Positions 1 to 9,100 of a stretch of DNA of 14,675 nt are shown here, piece after piece (the stretch's first letter is position 1; each line of letters begins with the position of its first letter). Under the pieces are notes generated by a model. The model saw nothing but the letters and a program-made list of their open reading frames with translations. It ran no database searches and was not told the DNA's origin. The position numbers were made by a program, and so were the translations under genes. This DNA comes from Pigoraptor vietnamica (lineage: Eukaryota > Opisthokonta > Filasterea), in the NCBI GenBank assembly GCA_943704525.1, contig CALSCQ010000329.1, forward strand, positions 6,732 to 21,406. Direction: 5' to 3'.

Positions 1-126
1 GGGGGTTCAGTCGGTGTCGCAGCGGCACTGTCAAGACGTTCACAAAGTACGACAAAGGGGACAAGACTATAATAAGGACAACAAGGAAATGAAGGAGGAA
101 GTAGAAGAGACACAACGGCGCCCCAC

Positions 127-1352
127 TTGTACTGCTTCTTGTTGTGCCAGATTGTTCCGTCGGAGAGAAACCCAAACGTGAGGCGGTCCGACCCCGGAAA
201 GCGCTCGGGAAGGTGTCCCGCGTCCGTGGAAAAGCCTGCGCGCCATGCAAAGAGAGCGAGTTAATGCACGCAATGTGAACGATAACAGCAATCATCCCCC
301 CCAAAACGCACACACATAACACACACGCACACAAGTAGAATTTCGATAGAAGATGCCACACAACGGTACAATCGCAACCACCAGGCACACACGCGTGCAC
401 CTAAAGACCTTCAGTCCTCACGCTATAGACAACCATCCATCTCCAACATACACTTGCCGCACCACAAAAAAAAGGTGCAACCCACCGACAGCCCACGTCG
501 GCCGAGGGATCGACACGAGCCCCCTGTTCTCGTGCGCATCCACTTCCATGTAGTAACGCATCGAGCGAATCATCGACCCCTCCATCTGCGACAGCACGTC
601 CAGACACGACGCGCGGCTCTCCAGCCGGTCGCCCGTCTCGGCGAGCGACGTGTTCACGTGGTACCCGAGACCCCGCAGGTGCCGCTCAATCGTTTCCATG
701 AATCCGGTCGGCTGCGACATGACGCGCGGGTGCAGCGGCGACGTCGACGACGGGTGCGCCGCATCCACGAGGCGGGCGAGGAGCTTCCCCGCCTGGAACC
801 CAGAGGAAGCGTCCTCCATTGCGCTGCGTGCGTTCTGCAATAGCTCGATGACGAGGGGCTTGTTGCTCTCGCGCAGCACCCAGAGCCCCTCGGTCGCACG
901 GACGACACGCCACGCGGTCGACTCGGCGGGTCCGTTGGACGACGGCAGGCGAAAGTCCATCTCCATGCAGTCCTCGCTGAGGAAGAGGGGCGCCGTCGCG
1001 TCGAAGGGATCGAGTGTGAGCTACGCGCAGGTAACGGTGAAGAAAGACCCGTAAGTTAGATGCCCCGGTGGAGAGTCGCAGATAAGCTAACGCAACCAGG
1101 CGACAAGGCACGAGAGCTAGAACACGCGTTCCATCGATATGCGAAGTAGATTTTCCACAGACCTTTCTGTGAAAGCGGTTGAGGGCGGCGTCCTGGGCCT
1201 TGATGCGGCCGCAGCCGACGCCGTTCTCGTACAGTGTGGACCAGCCACGCTCGAGAAAGCGTCGCATGTTATTGCGGCTGTTCTCCGCGATGAGATCGCC
1301 CATGCGCGCCACGAGCATATTCCTGGGCGCGCCATTTGGTGTGTGTGTGTGC

Positions 1353-1383
<31 letters not shown>

Positions 1384-1507
1384 CGTGTGTGTGTGTGTGT
1401 GTGTGTGCGTGTGTGTGTTGTGTGTGTGTGTGTGCGTGCGCGCGCGTGTGGGTGTGTGTGTGTGCGTGTGTGTGTTGTGTGTGTGTGTGTGTGCGTGCGC
1501 GCGTGTG

Positions 1508-1539
<32 letters not shown>

Positions 1540-2855
1540 TGCGTGCGTTGCGTGCGTGCATGCGTGCGTGTGTGAGTCGGAGGTGAAGAGACAACGTCAC
1601 GGTCAATAGTAGTCACTTGTGTGGGTGGCGCAAGTTGAGGGGAGTGAAAGGATAACGCCTCGGTCCAAAAGAGTCGTCTCGTGTGTGTAGTGCTGCACAC
1701 CCACCCCTCGCGAAACAGTGTCGTGCGCTCCTTCTCCCTGATCTTGTGAAAGTAATACAATCGGTCGCACAGGTCCAAGTTGCGATCGATTTCGCCAGAC
1801 GCGAAGATGCCTGCGAGCGACGCCACCACACCGTCAACGCGACAATCGCCAAAGCGCAATCGAGGCGCTGGCGTGCGTGAATCTGACATCTCACTTAAAT
1901 GAAACATCGACTTCACGGCACACAAGTGAGCAGCGTCGTGCAGTGAACGCGCAGCACGCGGCATGGGTCCCTCCACTCACTCGAGGCAATGGCCACAACA
2001 ATGAGACTCTTAAACGGACTCTCCACTCACTCAGCTCCTTCGTCACGAGATCCGAGGCAAGGTCCTTCTTGAGTTGAAGGCGCGCGTCGCGATTGATCAC
2101 CGCCGCAATCGACTCGATTTCAAGTTCAAGGTTCTCCCTCTCCCGTTCCTACAACACACGCAAAGCAGAAATGAGGACAACTGCGGACTATCCATGAAGT
2201 GCGCGTATGCATCCCCAAAAATGCTCCGATGCCATGCCATCGCGAACGGGGACTTGGGTTCGCTCGCACGCACCATGTTCTTGCAAAGTTCCTGCAGTTG
2301 ACGACGGAGAAGAGGGAAGAGTGTTGGATCAGCGCACACCACAGCACAAACAGTGGAAGGAGAGAGAGACAGACGGAGAGAGAGAAACGGACGACAAGTG
2401 CATACGCTGTTCGTGCACGCAATGATAATGGCACATAAAAGCCACCGACCTCGAGGTCTCTCAACTCGGCCTTGTCGCGCATCCGGCTCGCCTTGACACG
2501 GCTCGCGATGAGAGAGCGCACGTCCTTGCTCCACGACTGCAACAACAGACGCTCTCCAGCAAGCGCCTGTTTGCCATCGTTCAGCGCCTTCCCGCCAAAG
2601 TCCCTGCATAAAAGTGTCGCCACACACAAACGTGAGCTGCCCGTCCAAGATGCCTCACTCACACCAGGTCGCACGACTTTCTCACCAATCGTGGTCGTCG
2701 ATGCCTGCCTCAAACACATCCGACGCCGCATATCGACGCGACTTACGCCCGTCGGCACCGGCGAGATTGGAATTGGAGCCAGTCTCGGAACGTCCCATGA
2801 CCGACAAGCGGCGCCCAGCCACCGCCGCGTTGGGCGGCTGAAGGGAGCGCGACAT
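127..2855 (-). CDS. SPRY-domain protein, eight exons visible, 3' end beyond the window
   Basis: Exons, in transcript order: 2855-2686, 2603-2450, 2291-2182, 2137-2031, 1810-1705, 1322-1163, 1020-486, 235-127. Apart from the exon 3/4 junction, each join has GT/AG ends and matching phase, for example TG|G making a Trp codon at exon 1/2 and GG|G making Gly at exon 5/6. The start ATG gives MSRSLQPPN. Residues 1-55 are Ser/Arg-rich and probably disordered, and exons 2-6 are helical and charged (ENLELEIES, LQLKKDLASDL). From about residue 420 a SPRY fold begins: RYYMEVDAHENRG, then AVGFSTDAGHLPERFPGS, then FGFLSDGTIWHN. These match the strand, PG and GY-x-DG landmarks of SPRY domains, which bind peptides or proteins as adaptors. 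The domain is cut by the next intron, whose donor is GTGGGG at 126 or GTACAA a few bases earlier, so the 3' end is off the window. The exon 3/4 splice (donor GTTGTC, 44-nt intron) is the weakest join. I recognise no family for the N-terminal 400 residues. Confidence 0.72.
1339..1574. repeat. (GT)n / (GCGT)n microsatellite inside an intron
   Basis: About 236 bp of almost pure alternating GT with interspersed GC dinucleotides, ending in a (GCGT)n stretch near 1520-1570. A landmark, GCGTGTGTGTGTTGTG, occurs at 1407 and again at 1464, so part of the tract is a tandem duplication with a period near 57 bp. It lies wholly in the 382-nt intron 1323-1704 of the SPRY gene, so the pre-mRNA carries a CA-rich run that stops about 15 nt before the acceptor CCCAG. 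The alternating purine-pyrimidine pattern is Z-DNA-prone. The Cys/Val-rich or Thr/His-rich ORFs read through it are artefacts. Confidence 0.97.
2355..2387. repeat. GA-rich purine tract in an intron
   Basis: A (GA)n-type purine run on the plus strand, within the intron 2292-2449 of the SPRY gene. In the transcript it reads as a CT-rich tract upstream of a second pyrimidine tract and the acceptor CTGCAG at 2292. It probably acts only as extended splice-site context. Confidence 0.7.
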
Positions 2856-3011
2856 CTTCGCGTGAATTCGGAGGAAATCCCTTTACTAGAGACCCTCAAG
2901 ACAGTTGTAGCGCTATGTGAGTCATGCTCAACGCGCAACATGCGCACGCAGTCCGAAAGAAGGGCGGCACTTCGGGCGTGCGACGGCGCACAGGTTTTTG
3001 AACGAACACAT

Positions 3012-3090
3012 TGTCACGTGATTGCTTGTCTCCATGGAAATCAGGGTTACGCCAATGTTACAAGCAAAATAGACGTCACAATTACGTCAT
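3012..3090. promoter_or_regulatory. E-box plus two CRE-like boxes, probable promoter of the SPRY gene
   Basis: The 286-bp spacer between the RhoGEF stop (3142) and the SPRY gene ATG (2855) contains CACGTG at 3015-3020 (as GTCACGTGAT), GACGTCAC at 3072-3079 and TTACGTCAT at 3082-3090. These are core sites for bHLH-Zip and bZIP (CREB/ATF) factors. They lie 160-235 bp upstream of the SPRY gene start, which is where a proximal promoter would be. Three palindromic activator cores within 80 bp is suggestive, but binding is inferred. No clear TATA box is seen. Confidence 0.4.
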
Positions 3091-3141
3091 CAATTCGATA
3101 CGGGTTACGAATCAAATTTCATTTTATGTGGAGGCGTGCTT

Positions 3142-5451
3142 TCATCGGTCACGAGCGGGCACAGACGGCCGCGGCGCCGGCGTTGCACGCGGGGTTGCCG
3201 AGGGTTGCTGCGACTGCAGCTGCTGCACCACGCGCTCGAGCGACTCGCGCGCAGACCGCTCGTTCTCAACGGATATCTTGAGGTTGGCAACTTCTTGAGA
3301 CAGCAGCTCGACCTGTTTCTGAAGCGTCTCGACGACCCCAAGAATGTCCCCAAAGGACGGCGACCGCCGCATGTCCCTCGCTGCCCCGGATCCCTTGCGC
3401 GACAGCTGCGCGTGGTCCGCCTCGCGTGGCTGGAGCACCTGCCCGGCCTGCTCGTCCGTCAGGTGAATCGACGCCGCGTTCGTGCGCGTGCGAAACACCG
3501 GCGCCGCCGCAGCGGCTGACAGCGTGCCCGGCATCGAAGACTTTCGTCCCACGCGCGCGTGGTCCGGTTGCGGCAGGTTGCCGTAGATCGGTTCCTCGGC
3601 GGGTGCTGACGACGGCGCAGGCTGCGCGGCCCCGTTCGATCGCGTGTCCATGCTGCCATACTGCGAAATCACGTCGTACGCGTCCGTCGCATGCTCCACC
3701 GGCGCTGCGGCCGCCTGAGAGTCCCGTTGCGTCCCGAACGCGCGAAGTGGAAGCGTGTTGGCGCGACCAATTCCGACCTGCTGCGCAGAGTTGACAATGT
3801 CCTTCGTGTCCATCGTCTGCGCACGAGTGCTGCGCTTCGGCGCAACCGGACTCAGGTTGTTCGCCGGCGCTCCTTGATCGGTCGACTTGCGCGGCACGCC
3901 CGACGCCGACTGTTGCGGGGCCGACAGCAGCGGTAGCGACTGCGTGTGCGCGAGGGGCTGCGACTGCGCGACGGGCTGCGAGCTGCTGTCCTTGTTGAAG
4001 AGGTTCTTGAGCGCAAACTTCTTCTTCTTGGGCTTCGAGTCTGCCTCAACGATTTCCTCCTTCAGCTCCGTCGTGAGCGGCTCGAGCAGCGGCGTCGGAT
4101 TCTGCGCCTTTTTTGCGTGCGCCTGGAGGGCTGCCACCCACTGCTCGCGATCGGACGCCGTGTGCGTCGACACGCGCATCGTCTTCTTCGGCGTGCATAT
4201 CTCAAACGCGTTCGAGAGGTTGCCGACATCGTCGATCGCGCACACGTTGATGTCCTTGAGGCACAGCTTCTCCCTCAGCTTGAAGTCGTACTTCCCCTTC
4301 GACGTGACCTTCGACAGACCGACCACAAACTGCGCGTAGAGCAGCAACAGGCGCTCTTCCAGCGGCCCGTTCTCCTTCGTCGGCACCATAAAGTACGACA
4401 TCAGCGACAGCTCCCCAAACGACTCGAGCTCGCTCCCCTCGAGCCCGTCAATCTTGCTGCTGGCGATCATCAGCTCGTCCTCCTTCCGCTTTCGCACCTC
4501 GCACAGGTACGCGTCGAGCTCCACGTACACGGTCAACGCATGCGACAAGTCCGACTTGTCTACGTGGTCGTCGTCCGTGTAACGCACCGCCTCCTTCAGC
4601 AGCGCGACGTACTTCTTCACACGCTGAGACGGCTTCATCCACGCCTGCGTCAACACGAGCGTCGGCGGCTTCGTCTTCGAACCCAGGCTCTCCATCAGCG
4701 CGCACACCTCCGCGTTGTCGTGATACCTGTTGATCGTCTCAACCGCCTTTGGGTGCTTCGACGCGAATCGGCCGTAGATTTGCCGGAACAGCGGCCGCGA
4801 CAAGAGGAAGAACCCGCCGATACGCCGCGTCTCGGCATCCGCCTCCACCGCGGCGATGAGATCGCGCAGAAACTTTCGTTGGAAGCGAAAGAGCTCGTCA
4901 AAGTTGCCGAAGATGTGCGCCTTGTGCTCGGCCGAGAGGAGCGGCGACTCCCGCAGGGGCACGACAAACTGGTCATGGAAGTCGTCCAGCTCCTGCATGT
5001 ACTTGCGCTCCGTCTCCACAATCTCCTTCCCGACAAGCGTCTGGTAGGCGAGTATGCTCTGGTGCTTGTTGCGCATCACGGCCGGCGGAATCCCCGACGT
5101 CCGCACGCCCTTGAGCTGCGCGGCCTTGATCGCCGACAGCGGCTGCACGGGAGGCTGCGACGGCTGAGACGACGTCGTCGAAGCGCCAAGGAGAAGTGCC
5201 GCGGAACTGCTTGAGCGCGTCGGCTTCGGCGGCGGAGCGGGCGGCGTTGGCTTTGGGGGGTCCATCGGAAGCTCCTCGACGTAGTTGCTCGGGAACCAGC
5301 CGATGTTCCCGTTCAACTCGCCCTCCCACCATCCTCCCTCGATGGACTTCTTCACGTTGATTGTGTCGCCTTCTTCGAACGAGAGCTCGTCCGTTTTCGT
5401 GGCGGCGTACGAGTAAACGGCGCGCGCGAGCCGGCGCGTTTCCGACGCCAT
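3142..5451 (-). CDS. RhoGEF with SH3-DH-PH and C-terminal coiled coil (PIX-like architecture)
   Basis: 769 aa in one uninterrupted frame. Residues 7-62 are an SH3 domain ([37 protein letters not shown]), with the ligand-pocket Tyr residues, Trp pair and P-x-x-Y intact. Residues 62-103 are proline-rich. Residues about 134-318 are a DH (Dbl-homology) domain: the first helix reads [13 protein letters not shown], and the conserved late helix reads [17 protein letters not shown] (276-292). DH domains exchange GDP for GTP on Rho-family GTPases. Residues about 330-450 are the PH domain, ending in a helix with the near-invariant Trp438. A polybasic patch ([13 protein letters not shown], 473-485) may bind membranes. 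The tail is disordered and holds tyrosine motifs (YDVI at 592, IYGNLP at 622), and a coiled coil spans about 703-748. SH3-DH-PH-coiled coil is the order of animal PIX/ARHGEF6-7 proteins, but no GIT-binding motif can be claimed. Unlike its neighbours it has no introns. Start context is GAAGATGG. It probably acts at the cortex on actin. Confidence 0.93.
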   Translation of the reverse strand: MASETRRLARAVYSYAATKTDELSFEEGDTINVKKSIEGGWWEGELNGNIGWFPSNYVEELPMDPPKPTPPAPPPKPTRSSSSAALLLGASTTSSQPSQPPVQPLSAIKAAQLKGVRTSGIPPAVMRNKHQSILAYQTLVGKEIVETERKYMQELDDFHDQFVVPLRESPLLSAEHKAHIFGNFDELFRFQRKFLRDLIAAVEADAETRRIGGFFLLSRPLFRQIYGRFASKHPKAVETINRYHDNAEVCALMESLGSKTKPPTLVLTQAWMKPSQRVKKYVALLKEAVRYTDDDHVDKSDLSHALTVYVELDAYLCEVRKRKEDELMIASSKIDGLEGSELESFGELSLMSYFMVPTKENGPLEERLLLLYAQFVVGLSKVTSKGKYDFKLREKLCLKDINVCAIDDVGNLSNAFEICTPKKTMRVSTHTASDREQWVAALQAHAKKAQNPTPLLEPLTTELKEEIVEADSKPKKKKFALKNLFNKDSSSQPVAQSQPLAHTQSLPLLSAPQQSASGVPRKSTDQGAPANNLSPVAPKRSTRAQTMDTKDIVNSAQQVGIGRANTLPLRAFGTQRDSQAAAAPVEHATDAYDVISQYGSMDTRSNGAAQPAPSSAPAEEPIYGNLPQPDHARVGRKSSMPGTLSAAAAAPVFRTRTNAASIHLTDEQAGQVLQPREADHAQLSRKGSGAARDMRRSPSFGDILGVVETLQKQVELLSQEVANLKISVENERSARESLERVVQQLQSQQPSATPRATPAPRPSVPARDR

Positions 5452-5488
5452 CTTCGGAAAAGCGCCTCAGGCGAAGCCGCCGAAAAAG

Positions 5489-5507
5489 TATAAAAATAAA
5501 AATAAAA
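5489..5507. promoter_or_regulatory. TATA-like AT-rich element upstream of the RhoGEF
   Basis: TATAAAAATAAAAATAAAA stands out in GC-rich surroundings, 38-56 bp upstream of the RhoGEF ATG. Read on the minus strand it is a T-rich run ending in TTTTTATA. Read on the plus strand it is a textbook TATA box pointing away from the RhoGEF. It could serve the RhoGEF, an unseen divergent transcript, or both. Confidence 0.4.
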
Positions 5508-5886
5508 CGCGTGGAAGGGATGCTCGCCGATGAAGTGTTCGCGGAAGAAACGCGGCTGTTAGGTCCCCGCGAGGGTTCGCTATGCGAGATGCACACGTCA
5601 CGGCGCAACGGCGCCCTCGCGTGCGATAATCTGCGCACAACCACACGCCATCATACCCTCGATGGCCTCAAACTCCTCATCCGCCGCGAAGAACAATGCG
5701 ACGATTTGTGCGGCGCACGATTTAACGGCAGAGGAACAGAAAACGCGTTTGTGCGGACTTTCGAGGGACAAACTACAGTCACAGCGGCGCGTTTTGGTCA
5801 TGAACGACACGGTTGCAGAAGTGTTAAGGAATATAAACAGGCTTCGAAAGAGGGCGGTCTTCTTTGCATGTTCGTTGTGGGCGAGA

Positions 5887-5916
5887 GTGTGTCTGCGTGT
5901 GTGCGTGTGCGTGTGT

Positions 5917-5953
<37 letters not shown>
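5887..5953. repeat. (GT)n microsatellite
   Basis: 67 bp of GT repeats broken by GCGTGT units, in the spacer downstream of the phospholipase-like gene stop (6153). It has the same composition as the larger tract at 1339-1574, so GT tracts appear to be a general feature of this genome's non-coding DNA. Confidence 0.95.
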
Positions 5954-6152
5954 CATCAACAAAGCGCAGGCTGTCCAGGTCCAGTTAATTTGAAAGTTTC
6001 CACACTTTTGCTAGCTATTGGGGATACATCTCAGTTCTTATGTCCCGGCTGAAATCCGCGGCATCGAAGAGTAACAAGGTAGTAACTGCATGCAGACGGT
6101 GCGCGCGAAGAAGTGTTTTTTACATACACGGAATAGCAACCCAACACCGCAC

Positions 6153-9100
6153 TCACACGTCCATCGACGCGCCGTGAAGCGGGTTCTCGGCCATGGTAAT
6201 GCCCTTCAGGTCGTCCGCGGCGTCGTTCTTTCCGTTTCCGAACTTGCTGAAGCTCCCGGCGCCCTTGTGCTTCATGTAATAGAAGGCGCCGCCCGCGATG
6301 GCACCCACGCCCACGAGACTGCCGACAACGGCGCCCACAATTGCGCCGCTGTTCGACCCCCCAGACGAGGCCTTGACAGCGCGGGCCTCCGCGAACACGG
6401 GCGGCGCGTTCGTGTTGGGCGCGAGGGCCACGATCGTGGACGACGGCTGCGAAGGTGGCTGGGACGTCGGTTGCGCAGCCTGCTGCGTAGTGGTGGCAGG
6501 CGCAGGCGCCGCCTGGGTCGACGTCGGGGCCGTACCCTGCGTGGACGACGGTTGCGGCGGGGCGGGGAGCACGGTGGAGGTGGCGGGCGCTGCTTTCGAG
6601 GGCGACTGCACCGGCGGCTGCGAGGGCGCGGCACTCGTCGCCGGTGCGGCACTCGTCACAGGCGCGGCGGAAGAAGGTGCCTGGTAAGTGGACGGCGTCG
6701 GAGGGCGGGATCCCGGTGCGTAAGGGAAGCACAGCTGGCAGTCGTTCGGATAGATGAAGAGGTTGTTGTAGAGCGTGGTGATGCGGCTTGGCGAGTTGCC
6801 CAGGATGAAGTCGGTGAACGAGCACGTGCACGTCGACTGCAGTGGGAGTGGGAGTGGGTGTGTATAAAGCCGTGATGGTGCGTCTGCATGCCTCCCTGTC
6901 GCAGCTGCTCACAGCGCACGCGCGCACGCACACACAGCACGCACCACGGGACACCGCGCTTACCTGCACATATGTCTGCTGCATAAGCGCCGTCTCCCAG
7001 TTACGGTGGAACCACACCGTCACCGAGCGCTCCGCGTCCAACGCCGTCTTGCCATACACCGGGCCGAGCACAGTGTTGGGGTCGTCGAGCGACTGCTGCG
7101 CATCGCAGAGGATATGTGGGTAGTCGCGGCATATCTTCGAGTAAGAGCCGGCGGGAAACGCGGGCGCAGAGTCCGAGCGCGCAAGGAGTGCGTTGATCCC
7201 ATTCCCGTCGAGCACGCCCAGCTTCGTCAGCTGCGCGGGGTTCCACAGGAAGTGGAGCGTCGTGAAGTTGACGGTGCGCTTGGTCGCGTCGTTGGACGTC
7301 TGCAGCCCCGCGAAGCGTCGGAGCACGTTCACCGTCGGCCCGACGAGCGAGTGGAGTCCGCGGAGTGCGCGAAGCAGCGCGATGAACCGGGCGAGGCGCG
7401 TGTGGTACGTTTCGGCGTCCCCATTGACGGCGGGCGTGTAGCAGTCGAGCCAGTTGTAACGCGAATCCTTGTCGACGTTCGAGAGGTCGGCGCCCTTCGA
7501 GACGGAGTCCAGACCGACGACGAGGCCGGTCCACACCTGCCGCATGCACTTGTCGTCCGACGTCTTCAGCGTGCTGTTAAGGTTGTTCTGCGCGAGGGCG
7601 TACGTCGCGTTCGCGATGGCCTCGGGCGACGTGCGGTTGCCGACGGCGGCGTTGAACTTGTCAGAGGGGTTGCCCGAGAGCGCGGCCAAGACCTCCATCG
7701 AGTAGCCGGGCTTGATGACGAGATCCTCCGGAAGGAACGCCGTGTTAACTTTGAAGAGCGGCTTGTCGTTGCCGTTCGCGTCCTCAAATTCGTCCCAAAG
7801 ATTGAGGAAGTCGTCGGCGTACGGCCCTGCGTACTGCTCCAGCAGTGCGCGCTTCATCTGCACGGCGTAAGAAGGTGCGATAAGGAACGGCCTTCTCACA
7901 TTCATGCCTGCATATCCTCTCTATTGGACTGCGCGCGAATCCCAAACAACGCAAACATCGCACATTGTGTGTCTGACACCTCCTGCGACTAAACAATGCC
8001 AACGCGCGAGTCGTCTTTGGCCCCCAGTTTGCAGGACAGCCCACCTCCTCAAAGAGCGGCGCAACGTAAGTGTCGTGGAGCCATTTCATGAGGCGATCGA
8101 TGAGGTCGAAAAAGCCCATAATTTTGTCGCACAAGTACTTGAATACGATGGCCCCATCGCACTCGGCCACGATGGCGTCCTTCATCGTCTTGATCGACGC
8201 AATGTCCGTCGCCACCACCTGCACGAAGCGGTTGGCCATCGTCTCGACGAACGAGCGGATCTTGCCCACGCTGATCGAGGTGAGCCCGTAGTTCGTGTTG
8301 TTGAGCTTGCGCCCGTAGTAGGCCGCCTCGTTCAGCAGGCCGCTGCGTGAGTGTGGATTACATGGTCCATGTGTTAGAAGGTACTCGCGCACTGGTGGAT
8401 CGTGGCGTTCTTGAGAAAAAAAAGGGCGGAAGGAGGGGGGGAGGGCGAAACTCACAATGGTGCTTTGGAGTCGATCTTCATGAGCCGCTTGACGTCGGCG
8501 TTGCTCTCGAAATCGTGCGACTGGCAGCTGTCCGTCCCGAGAAAGTCGACATTGGACCCCCACACGATGTTCTGGGCGACGCAGCGGCTGAGGTGCACCC
8601 ACTCGTTGAGAATGGCAATCAGCATGGTCTTGCGCGTCAGGAAGATGCCCTCAATGTCCCTTTTGACAAACGGCGACGGACCCTTGGTCAGTAAAATTGA
8701 GTGAACGCGATCGACAACAAACGACAATTAACAATTCCGTCGTAGTGACTGGAGTGTGTAATGCAATCGCGCGCCGTACAGTCATGACGCCTAGAGACCC
8801 ACGCAGCGCAATTGCAATTGATAGCTGACCCTTCCGCGAAACTCACTTTTTCAAGTTGCCGACGTTGCCGATGTACTTGAGGATAAACCCAAGGATGCTG
8901 TCGTCATCGAAGTAGGAGTTGAATGCTTTGATTTCGCTGGCGTAGGCGGGGGCGTACTTTGGCCAGTTCGCGCCGTTCGAGAGATCGTCCATGAGGTTAA
9001 TGGCCTCGAGGAGTTTGACTGAAGCGTCGTCGCATGAAACGGAGGGAGAGGGAAGGGAAGGGAAGATTAGGCACAGTAGGGTGAGGTCTCAAATGAACCA

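Larger units (their letters stand above)
5452..6152. other. Intergenic spacer between the RhoGEF and the phospholipase-like gene
   Basis: This 701-bp stretch holds the RhoGEF 5' flank and the 3' flank of the phospholipase-like gene, both on the minus strand. A 5-bp-arm palindrome (CGCCTCAGGCG, 5463-5473) lies just before the RhoGEF ATG. The region also contains the AT-rich element at 5489 and a (GT)n tract at 5887. A plus-strand ATG at 5662 opens a frame with a plausible first 70 codons before it runs into the (GT)n tract. Its third-position GC is lower than that of the real genes and no domain is recognisable, so I do not call it a gene. No canonical AATAAA follows the phospholipase-like stop. 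A TGTATGTAAAAAA stretch 24-36 nt downstream is the nearest poly(A)-signal-like sequence. Confidence 0.6.

Noticed and set aside
1-126. Additional exon of the SPRY gene at the left edge
   Set aside because: Possible acceptors exist (after TTATTATAG and after TTGACAG on the minus strand), but neither in-phase reading resembles the rest of a SPRY domain; the next exon is probably outside the window.
1336-1609. Cys/Val-rich and Thr/His-rich ORFs over the microsatellite
   Set aside because: Translation of (GT)n or (CA)n repeats inside an intron.
2126-2947. 273-aa minus-strand ORF as a gene
   Set aside because: It mixes true exon 2450-2603 with intron and out-of-frame sequence; the spliced model starting at 2855 explains the coding signal better.
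3946-5214. 422-aa plus-strand ORF, Arg/Leu/His-rich
   Set aside because: Antisense shadow of the RhoGEF; its composition is the mirror of GC-rich codons and it has no domain.
6031-6963. C-terminal part of the continuous minus-strand ORF 7905-6031 as a single 624-aa protein
   Set aside because: Beyond the GTAAGC donor at 6963 the frame is intronic and then out of frame; the spliced frame gives the coherent stalk and transmembrane helix.
7006-7992. 328-aa plus-strand ORF
   Set aside because: Antisense of exon 8 of the phospholipase-like gene; Arg/Val-rich mirror composition.
8424-8445. Second G-rich run as a quadruplex
   Set aside because: One loop would be 8 nt and the run is simply the complement of an intron pyrimidine tract; too weak to list.
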